From assembly GCA_027627225.1 (NCBI GenBank), contig CM051036.1:39324426-39388425 (forward strand): DNA of 64,000 bases. The letters run 5' to 3'. The notes beneath the pieces were generated by a model. That model made no database searches. It was given only the letters and a program-made list of their open reading frames with translations, and was not told the DNA's origin. The DNA comes from Congeria kusceri (taxonomy: Eukaryota > Mollusca > Bivalvia > Myida > Dreissenidae). Within the stretch, counting starts at the first letter, position 1. Each line of letters opens with the position of its first letter. Below, piece after piece: positions 13,001 through 25,000 of this stretch. A program made the translations under genes and the position numbers.

Positions 13001-16000
13001 TCTTCTTGTTAGCTTGGAAGTGCTGAGGTGAATGTCTTCTTGCTAGCTTGGAAGTGCAGAGGTGAATGTTTTCTTGCTAGCTTGGAAGTGCAGATTGTGT
13101 TATTTTAGCACATACTATACTCATGGTCATTTCTTGTAAAGCTAATAATTAATTTGTGGTAAACAAGGAATCACGCGAACATTTTTGACTACCAGTTGCT
13201 AGTACACAGTAAACAATTGTTCTATTGTTGTTTTCACAGTTTTCTCTTACAATTTAAATTTGTTTCAACAGATATACTATACACTTTCTTAACTTTAACT
13301 CTGTTAGTTTCTCTGCACCGCAATCACAATTAAAATAGTAGCAAAGATGCCTTCGCCTCTTGTTAATGAAAAGTCCCTGTGTATCTCGTTAATGAAAAGT
13401 CCCTGGGAGACATTTTGCCATTCCTGTGCGGATGCCACCAGAGTGTGTAGACTGCACATATCCAAAACCATGTTGGCTTGTTGGTTCTCAAACCAGTATT
13501 CTTTTGTGTGAAGCCTGTTTGTCCATACAGTTACTTACAGTTGGTGCTCTGGAGGTGACTTTAGGCCCATAAATGGCTAGTTGTAAACTTGTAAGCACTT
13601 GAAATCTATAACACCTTGAATGGAAAATGTAGGTAGTTATATTTTTTTGGACAGATGCTAGCAAAACTCACTTTATTGCAGAAGTATTACAATAATCTAT
13701 ATACAGGTATTTTGAAATTGAAATAATTCTATTGTTTGAATTTTTTTCCCACAGAATAGCCATTTTTGTTGTGATATATGTTAAATGAGAAAAATGGCAA
13801 CATGTTTTTGAACAACTAAAATAACTGTAAAAGTTAGAGATATAATGCAAATAATGTAAATATGCCTAGTTGAAGTAATAAAATCTGAAACTTAAGAAAC
13901 ATTTCTGATAGCATATGTGTGTTATTTGTATATATTTCAGGTATGGTGGCCGTGAACGTTCACCGATCGGTGATGACAGGTACAGGGACCCCTATGCAAG
14001 AGGTCCACCACCTCCAAGGTATCTATTAGCAACAGCCTTGATATATGAAAGAAAATTCTTACGAAGGGTATAACACATGTTCTGATATGTTATTGTTGAA
14101 GTCACTTCCTGGAAATGATTAGCATGCACTACATTAACCTCCTGTTCTACCACACACACATAATTCAGCACGAAAATAAAGAGTATCCCAAAGAACTGTG
14201 CATTTATAATAAGTTTTCAGGGCCATTTTAACATTGTTTTGTTTTCTGTGTAACTGTTAATCTTATTTTCCTCATATTTTTTTGGGTGCTCGATTTATGT
14301 AAAAATATATGTTTAGGCTAAAAAAAGTTAATCATTTGTTTCTCAGGCAGCGCCGCAACGTTTTCTTATGGCCCGCCACAAATTTGAATTAATGCCAAAA
14401 AAAAATTATTTACTTTTTTTTTACCATTGCGCCCAGGTTTTAACCGAACAAAATACAAAAACTACGCATTGAAATCTGTGAATTATTAACATTTTGGTAA
14501 CTTGCTATCGTCTATTTTCTGTATGACTCTCGAGTAAACCAGCATGTACATTATAGTATATTCCCTTTGTACCAAGTGCTTTTGAACAATGCCTTTCGTA
14601 AATAAGAAACATGTTGGACGAATAAACACCATAAAGATTCATAAGAACTTTTCCTAAAATTACAATGTGTTGAATTAGATCCCATGGACAGTGGCTTAAA
14701 ATTAAACGAATCCGCATTTAACAAAGCGGAAGAAGAGTAACCCGGTAGATATTTCGTTATTTCCAGTAACTTTCTTCCTGTCTGATATAATTACATGTAT
14801 ATAAATCGGATGTACACAAATTGTGAAATACTGTGTAAATTTTGACACAAAAAAGTCATATTCGATTGGGAACCTTTATAAATATCGTATATTTGTTTTG
14901 CAGATGCTTTTGCTTGTGTAATAGCATTCGGTTATTCCATATTTTTTAAAGAAAATCTGTGTCAATATAATTCCTATGGAAACACCAGCTGCCTTTCCAA
15001 AAATCATTAGTGATTTATTGCGAAAATAATTCATATTTCTGACAGTTATAAAAAATATGAATTACGAAAAGTTAAATTCTATAATAGAAGTACTTTAATC
15101 CTGATGGTATATCTATTTGAAGGCACTTTGAACATTCAGATTGATTGCCTTTTTACGTCAGCTTGCATAAATTACCGTTCGTGATTAATAAATCTATATT
15201 TAGAATTTTATAAAAAGGGATGCTTATGTTGTTATTAAAACTTAAAATTGTCTTTAATCTGTACTTATTTACTTGTTTTAATAAGCCATTACATAGTGCA
15301 AATAGAAGAGAGAAGGGGAAAAAAATAATGAAAAAAAAAACTTCAATTAAAAAAAAATTCGCCCTCCCTCCTGAATTTTTGAAAAAAAAAAATCCTGAGA
15401 AACAATTCATGATTTTTTTTTAACCTTACTTGTATGTACTTGTTGATGTTGTTAATAATATGAATCAACTTTTTTTGTAAATGATAACAGAACTGAAAAC
15501 ATTTCTGTTTTGGCATAATAAGTGATACATTTCTAGTTTTGACCTTGTTTACGGCACATATTAATTTTTAACCGAAGAACAATTTCGGTTATTAGTACTG
15601 CATACATAGATACCTTTGAGCGAAACCTCGCTTGAGATTGCATATGGGGTGGGTTGGGTCAAGGTCAAGGTTGCTGTTACTAAAAATAGAAAAACGGTTT
15701 CCGCTCAATCACTTCAGAACACATTGTGATATTTAATGAAACTTGATACATAAATACCTTATATTAAGACCTCGCTTGGGATTGCATATGGGGTGGGTTG
15801 GGTCAAGGTCACTATTACTAAAAATAGAAAAACGGTTTCGGCTCAATAAGTTGCGAATGAATTGAGATATTTTAATTAAACTTCATACATAGATACCTTA
15901 TATCTAGACCTCGTTTGGAATTGTGTATGGGGTGGGTGGGGTCAAGGTCACCATTGCCAAAATTATATTTTTGTGCTGACTTAAATGCATTTTGTTTGAA

Positions 16001-19000
16001 AAATTTGGTTTTTGTGTAATTTCCATGTGCCTTTTAAGCTACACATTTCTAGATTTAGCCTTGTAAGTGACATATGGCATGTTTAAGCCTTGGGACACAT
16101 GTCTAGTTATGCCTCCCATCGAAGATAGTGGGGTATATTGGTTTGCTAATGTCCGTCGGTCGGTAGACCACTTTCGTTTCCATTCTCTAAGTTCGACAGT
16201 TTTCATCTGATCTTCACTAAACTTCATGAAAATGTTTGTGGCCATAATATCTAGGTCACGTTCTATAATCAGCCACATCACCGTCGGAATTGTTGAGATA
16301 TGGCCCTTGAATTATCTAAAATTGGCCTTTTTAGCTGTTCCGCTCTCTTAAGTAAAACAGTTTTCATCAAATCTTCACCAAACTTTATGAAAATGTTTGT
16401 AATAATAATATCTAGGTCCAGTTCGATAATCAGCCAAATGGCCCCAGGAATTGTGGAGTTATGGCCCTTGAATTATCTAAAATTTGCCTTTTTTGCTGTT
16501 TCTGCTCTCTGAGTTTAAAGAGTTTTCATCCAGTCTTTACAAAACTTCATGACAATGTTTGTTATAATAATATCTAGGTCAGTTTTGATAATCAGTCAAA
16601 TCGCCCCAGGAATTGTTGAGTTATTGCCTTTGAATTATCTGAAATTGGACTTTTTATTGGTTTTTGCTCTCTGAGTCCAACAGTTTTCATCCGATCTTCA
16701 CCAAACTTCATGAAAATGTTTGTTATAATAATATCTCAGCCGTGTTTGATAACCAGTCAAATCAGCCCAGGAATTGATATTGTAGAGTTATTACCGTGAA
16801 TTATCTTAAATTTGCCTTTTTTTGTGGTTTCCAACGCTGTTCACACAATCTTCACCAAACTTCATGAACTTGTTTGTGAGCATAATATCTTGGCCAGGTT
16901 TAATAATCAGCCAAATGGCCCCAGTCATTGTGGAGTTTTGGCCCATGATTATCTAAAATTAGCCTTTTTAGCTATTTTAACCTAGAGGGGGGGGGGGGGG
17001 CATAACTGTTTTTTCAAACAGCTGTTGTTGTGGCCTTCAGGCACATTTGTAGTTGTCTTGTAAGGAACACATTTCTATATTTTGCCTTGTAAATTGAAGT
17101 GACATATGACATGTACTGAATAAGCCTTGTAGTACATGTTAATTTTTGGTCTTGGGACACATATTTAGTTTTGGCATTGAGGCATATTTGTAGTTTTGGC
17201 CTTTTAAATGACACATTTTCTGGAAGTGACACATGGCATGTATAAGCCTTGTGGCACATGACTACTTTTTGCCTTGCCTTACACATGGCAGAATTTTAGC
17301 CTTGTGACACATTTCTAGATTTGGTATTGTGAGTGACACATGACATGTTTAAGCATTGTGACACATGTTTAGTTTAGGCCCTGTATGTAACACATTTCTA
17401 GTTTTGGCCCTGTAAGTGACATATTTCTAGATATGGCTTGCAAGTGAGTCACAGTGACACATGACATATTTTTATCCCTTTGGTACATATCTAATTTTGG
17501 CTCTTATGTGACACATGTCTAGTTCTGGTTTAGTAGTTGACACATGTCTAGTTTTGGCCTTGTAAGTAACACATGACATGTTAATTGTAGGGACAGGCTG
17601 GCCCAACCTGATGTGCCAGCACCTGCTCTCCCTGGCAGGTAAAACAACATACAAATCACTGCCACATTAGTATGGGGTGCATTATCACCAAGCTCCAAAG
17701 CAAAATCTAACAGTATATCTGATTCAAACAGATATGTGTTAAAATCTATTTTGACAGAAATATTATGTTTTTGGACAAGATATATTGGTTTATTTTTCGT
17801 TAGAATATGTCTTTCTTTAAATCATATTGAGTGATGAACGTAACAGCCACAGAAAATAAACCGATTTAAAAAGTTTATTGAAGGTTTTACTTAGGAGCAC
17901 ATGAATACTAGCTGAAGCCTTTCAATCTGGGATTCGCCAACCCATTGTTAGACTTAAGACGTAGAATAAAGAATATTCTTGAAACTGTTCTTTTTTAAAA
18001 GAGCACTTGAATCATTCTTGGTTTTCACCAGCTGTGATTACAGCATTCTTTATGTAGAACAATTTGCTAATGACATAAGCGACATTGGTGTCCAGCATAT
18101 TTGCGAAAGCAGAAGTATATTTTGAATCAAAGTCTGTTGTTTATTCTTAAAGAATGGGTTGGTGAATACAGTCCCTGATAGTTCATAATATATTTTATAA
18201 ACGAAATGAAGAAATATAAAATGCAAGCAAAGATTCATGTAGATGTATTCAGATAGAATGGTTTGCTTTTAGCCACAGAAATTTCTCTGGGTGGTTGAAA
18301 GTAGCATTAATTTTATGTGATACGTGTGTTTTATGATACCTGTAACTTGCACAAATGTTGATTTTAGGGACAGATTGGACAAAACAGCATTGCCAAGTAC
18401 ATCTGCGGCTGCAAGGTAAATTGCAGCTTGGAGATGTTGTCATGGCATAGAGCGGGTGCGGGTATTACCGAACACATAAGGTGTAAAACCATACTGTTCG
18501 GTAATACATGTACAAGCTAGTATCTCAATCTACACAACTTGACATGTAATTGTATCATTATATAGCAGTATAGAAGTGTATATATGCCCATTTGATAGTG
18601 AGATACGTCATTCTGAAATCAAAACCCTCCTGCTTGTATTACGGAACACATGCACCTAATTCCAAACATTTGTGCATGTATTTCCGAACACTTCACCATT
18701 TATTAAAATAAAGGATTTTGAAAAAAAAGTTGCTGTGAAACACGTTAAATAGTATGCATAATAATATGTTTATTTATTTCCATTGACATATATGTATGGG
18801 ATGTATTTAACAAGAAAAAATGTAATAATCATGCATGTGCTCTATTAATGATATATTAATTAGTATAATTTTTATGCACTTTCAACAATTATTGTGCTTT
18901 TAAACAACAACCCTTCAATGCACACTTGTTGAAGTCGATAAACGTAAAAATATTTATCTTGAAAATCTTAATTCTACCCTTGAAAAGTCCTTGAATTTGT

Positions 19001-22000
19001 TTGCAAGACTTTAGTATGAACCATGATTTATTTCATTTGAAATTTGGTGTTTAATTTGAACTTCGCTATTTCGAATTATCACTATTTTGAACCCATTAAT
19101 CTGGTCCCAACACCTGTTTTGGAGTGCATTTATCAATTTTTAATTGAAAGTGCAGATAGAATTGCAGATAGAAATCTCTTTGATTTTCACACCTTGTGAG
19201 GTTAGTAATTGATTAAACCAACCGTTTGTGTAAGTGAAGTCTGGCAAGCAGAGACGTATAGCAAAACATTTTAGTTATTATTAGGTTTTGGTCTTTAAGT
19301 TGGATTTATGTTTATTAGGTCATCAGTTTGCCTTTACTTGCAACAGATTCTAAATAATAAAATATACTGGTATTGTGCCTCGTACAATAGTCACAATGTC
19401 TGAGGCAATAACAAATCAAGAAAGCATCGTTATTATATAGCTTGGCAACTTTAAAAACATTAATTCTTATTAAGAAAATCTAGAAATGTTTAATTCGAAT
19501 AATCATTATTTCAAAGTATTTTTATTGGTCCCAACGACTTCGAAATAACAAAGCTCAACTGTATTTTGGTCTAATGTTTTCAAAAATGGAGACATTAAGA
19601 TTTCCTGGGGTCATTTTTTTAGCATTTTTTATCAATGTGGGTATGATATTGGCTCTCTTTTCAGTCCATGTATAAATAAGTGCTGTGATTTTGAACCATT
19701 CTGTTTCATTGGGCTTTAGAAAGCAGCAACTTCTCTTTCTCTGAAATTTAACCAATTATGTTAATAAATCAAGTCTGAAAGGCATTTTCTCGTCTGTTTA
19801 CAAGCTGCTTATAGGTGAGTATGTATACAGCACATTTCAAAATTGTGTGCCATTTCTTTCGTACTAATTGTGAGTAATAATGCAGACAATAACCGCTATG
19901 GAGGAATGGGAAGCATCTAATTGTTGTTATCATTCACCAAGGACTAGCACTCCTACAACATATGAGCAACTTCCCCATTCAAGTAACTGAATACTAGGAT
20001 AATGACATCACAAGCAACATAGTATATCCTGCTGTGTTTATTCCAGAGATGACCCCTACTATGCGGACCCCTACAGGCGTGCCCCACCCCCTGTGGATCC
20101 CTATCTGCCTCCATACAGGGACGATCCCTATAGGTAAACTAGTTAACTGTTTTTGATATTGAATATTATTTTGCCACATTTTGATTGGTCAGTGACCTAT
20201 GAATTCAATTTAGTGAGGGAAATAGAACCCACAAGCCCTTAAGTATGTATTTTTCCCCGAAATCTTAAAAATGTTCTTCATGATGTTCGAGCCTTTTGCT
20301 TTTCAGTGTATGACCACTAATGTCATCAACACTTTCTGGTTAAAATTGAGAGACATGGCTTCAAAAGTTCATTTCTGTAATAGGTTTTTAAATTCATATG
20401 AAGTAAGTGTGGAGCAATCTGTGTTCCTATAATTTCTCAATTTCCTTTATGTCCCCATACACTGTGACTTTTGCCTAAGATTGGGTCCTGTCACCATACC
20501 GCTTAAAAAAGCTGTAACATTGTGATGTCCTTATCGACCAGTCCATTCTCTAGTTCCTCCCCAACCTTGACCATACTTGTCCTTTGGAAAGTGCCTCATT
20601 AATATAAGTAGCTTTTTATGCATGTGTACTTTGCATATAAACAATATGGTACTACTGTGTTTGCAGACGTGAGCCGTACCGCCGAGATCCCTATGAAGAT
20701 CCATATAGGGACCCTTACTACAGAGACCCCTATCTGCCCCCACCACCACCTAAGAAGCCAGTGCCAGCAGATGTGCAGATTGTCTGCTTAAACAAACAAC
20801 TGGCGTAAGGCACATTAAAAAATAATGTATTTAGATTCTTCTGAAAGACTATCATTGCAGGAATATGACAATATTCTGCCTCCCCATCATCGCAAGACCC
20901 ACAGAACCCAAAAGCCTAGGAATGAAAACTTTGTTTATCATGTTTTTCAAATTGTTATATTTGAAACTGATTACCATTATTTTATTGATTAAAATTGACA
21001 CATGGGTTATTATGCACCCCCGAAAATATATACTGGTATGTAGTCGCTGCTTTGTCCGTCCATCTTTCCGTCCGTATATACATGTAGTGCACAATTCTTG
21101 TTTGGTTTATTTCTATGCAACTACTTGCCAGAATTCAATGAAATTTTATGGGACAATTCATTACCAAGAGGTGGTGTGCACTGAACCAGGACATTACGCT
21201 TAAATGATTTTTCTCACTCAGAGTTATTGGACTTTGAAGATTTCTTAAATAAGATTATAGTCCACAATTCTTGTCCAGGCTATTTCTCTGCAACAACTGG
21301 CCAGAATACAATGAAACTTTGTGATGCTTTATTATCAAAATAAGGTGTGTACAGTACCAAGACGTTCCGTTTCAGTGATTTTCCATAGAGTTATGGGACT
21401 TTGAAGGTTCGGAAATTTTAGTGTATAGTGCTCAATTCTTATCCAGGCTGTTTCTCAGCAACTTCTAGCCAGAATTCCATGAAACTTTATGGGAAGCTTC
21501 ATTACCAAGAGGTGTGCACTGTACTTAGATGTCCTGCTTCAGTAATTTTTCTTGGAGTTATGGGACTTTGATGATTGCTGAATTTAATATATAGTGCACA
21601 ATTCATGTGTGGACTGTGTCTCAGCAACTTCTGGCTATATTTCAATGACGCTTTATGGAAAACTTGATTTTCAAGATGGGGTGAGCACTCTCGCAGGACT
21701 TTACACTTTAGTGACTTTTCTTGCAGTTATTGGCCTTTAAAGATTGCTGAAATTAGTATACAGTGCACAATTCTTGTCCGGACTGTTTCACGGCAACTAC
21801 TTTATCATATGCTAATTAAATTTAGCAATAACTTGTTTGTATTGTATGTTTGCGTCATGCTCAAATACTGTTTTGACAGCATATTTAGTATTGCAGTTCT
21901 AGTGGTTTTTAGTTATTTTAATATCTCTGCCTTTCTGTTTGCATTCCCATTACTTCGCAAAGCGCATTGAGATAATTATTAATAATCATGTCATGCAAAA

Positions 22001-25000
22001 ATTTCAATTTCAGTTTTCTGTTCAGAAATTCATTTATTTTTGCAACTGTGTTTTCTAAATTAGTGAAACTTTTTAGCATGATTATTATGAAACTTTATTT
22101 TACAAAGAAAGCACATTGCATGCTATGTGTGACAATTATACTGGTTTACCTTTGGACATGGAGGAACACTACTCTGAACACAACCATATTGAGAAAACTA
22201 CTCTGAACACAACCATATTGTTAATTTGTGCTGGACAGTTTTATGTCTGGATGGATGGACATATGGAATCCTGAAAATGTTTTTGTCTGCGCTTGTTCTC
22301 CGTTACCCGTTGTCCCATTTTGACGAAACTTCACAGGATTGATCAGTACCAAGTCTAGTTGTGCATATTGTCCACATGTGATTGTCGATGAATTTTTGGC
22401 GGAGTTATGGCCCTTCGAAGTTTTTCACATAATAGACCTTGTCTCCGCTTGTTCTCTGTAATCCCTGGTCGGATTTTGATGAAACTCCACAGGATTGATC
22501 AGTACCAAGTCTAGTTATGAATATTGTCGGCATGTTGTCATCTGCAGATTTTTGGCGGAGTTATGGCCCTTTGAAGTTTTTCACATAACAGACCTTGTCT
22601 GTGTTTGTGCTCCGTAACCCCCTGGTCGGATTTTGACCAAACTTCACAAGACTGATCAGTACCAAGTCTAGTTGTGCATATGGCCGTCATGTTGTCATCG
22701 GCGGATTTTTGGCAGAGTTATGGCCCATTGATGAATCACAGGATTGATCAGTACTAAGTACGGTATAAGTGGTAGAGTTACAGTGTTTACGAAAACATTT
22801 TGGACTACGCTGGACAATTTGTCTGACGTATTTCTATGCTACGCAGGACATTTTTCAGCCACGCAGGACATTTATTAAAATACAAGAATATTGCAAAAAT
22901 AATAACAAAAACCTTCCTTTTCAAACCTATTTAATATTTCAAGGTTCTAATATAACATATAACGCCTGGTCAACGCACATAATCACAAACCAACATACTT
23001 TAAACCTAACATTGTACCGTAGCCTGTACTAATTACAGGAGTGTTTGTACCTGTGAAATAGAGAGTAATCTCTGTATTGAAAAAACAACAACAATAGAAA
23101 AATTATCTAAATAATGATTCAATTTTGAGCATTTAATGTAAAAAAGTTTTCAGAAAAAATGTCTTTGCCATAGTAAGTTTTAGACCAGGAAGAGTATTCT
23201 ACACACAATCTTGAGATTTTTTTAGATTGCAAATAAAAAGCAAAATTGTCTGAATATCGATAAACAAATTTTTAATGCAGTCTGACTGATGCCATAATTG
23301 CCATTTAAATTTTTGAAACCTGAAATACTTAATAGTGGCACGTAACCTTCCATGTCAAATGTTGTTTTCACTAAAGTATTTTCCAATAAAATATTTGTCA
23401 TTAGTCATTAGAACCATTATAAAACATAACAGATACAAATATTCAGTTCAATTTTCATACAAAATTCATCGATTTCTTACCTGGTTTAGAATAATACGCG
23501 ACATTTTCTGACTAGGACGCTGCCATTTTGACAGGGGGACAAATTGTTATGTATAAGATTTAAGTGTAATATGAAATCCGCCATTTTCATTTAAATTACA
23601 TCATTAATGAGAATTTTATTCCATTTAATATTTAAGAGAATATTGACTTATTCTAATTTTCGTTTATTTCGTTTTATGTGAGGCTACTCCCTCAAATAAG
23701 TCGAATCGGTCACAGAATCAAACGGGCTTTACGATTTTCAGTTTGTCTTATGACGTCAATTTCCGTATCAATTGTACAATGAAGCATAGCGGAATATACC
23801 GACTAGTTACGATTACATGACAAACAGTACGGTGCGAGATTAGACTTGTCGATCGCCGCTCATGCGCATAAGACATTTAAGATTAAAATTAAAGTGTCAT
23901 AAAATTCCTGATTATCAGAAAACACGAGAAAATAAAATAAAAACGGATTATTAAACGTTTGGAATTTATTCTGGAAGGCTTCAAATTACGCCGGACAAAT
24001 CTGTCCGCCGTAGATTCAAGAAACGGCGGACAATTTGAAAATGTACCGGCAATGTCCGACGTGTCCGACGTATTTCGTAAACACTGGAGTTAGCGAAGTG
24101 GAAATGTTTGCGAATTTCGCGAATTAGTAGAATTTGCTAATATTTCTGCTGGCGAAAATTAAATTGATTGCCGATTACTGGACAGGAACACCGATAGCAG
24201 ATGAGAATGTGTACATGTATATATAAAATTGCATATGCATTGCATCGTGTAGAAAAATAATGTTTAAAATATAGGATTATTTAATATAATTACAAATTCA
24301 AGTCACGAGGTGCAGTTGTTCCAATCATTTGTGAAAAGCGTAGAACGTTTTTTAGACCCCGTATTAATTAATTAATTATAGCGACTGCAACAAAAGGACG
24401 TGCTCTTGGGTGTAACGCACGATATAAGTTAATGACGTTAAACTGTTACATTTTGATCATAAGCAGGTTGAGTTTTTGTTTGTGGCACTTTACGCGGGTG
24501 TCAGTGGGAGTAGCATTGTAGGCGTGAATTTTTTCACACATGATATTGGAAATTCGCTTACATTTCATGGAAATGTCCACTTATACAGTATAGTTGTGCA
24601 TATTGTCGGTATGTCGTTGTCGGCGGATTTTGGGGGGATGTACGGCCCCTTAAAGTTGTTGACTTAACCGACCTTGTCTGTGCTTGTTCTCCCTAACCCT
24701 TGGTCAGATTTGACAAAACAAAACATGATTTATCAGTACCAATTGTGGTTGTGCATATCGACGGCAGCAGAATTTTGGCTTAGTTATGGCCCTTTAAAGT
24801 TGTTGACATAACAGACCTTGTCTGTGCTCTTCTCTAACCACTGGCTGGAATTTGACAAAGCTTCACAGGGTCACAAGTGAGGTTGTGCATATCTTTGGAA
24901 TGTCTTGGCAGGTGGATTTTGGGCGGAGTTATGGCGGTGCGTAAGGGAAGACATATTTCTTTTTTTTTAAACAAACTAGTTTATTAATCCCATGTTCTGG

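Noticed and set aside
11650..13100. Regular 34-bp repeats that could look like a CRISPR array
   Set aside because: The whole unit repeats, with no unique spacers, and the sequence sits inside an animal gene intron.
20865..21203. 112-codon hydrophobic open frame resembling a membrane protein
   Set aside because: It overlaps intron sequence and the start of repeat family H; the hydrophobicity reflects T-rich composition.
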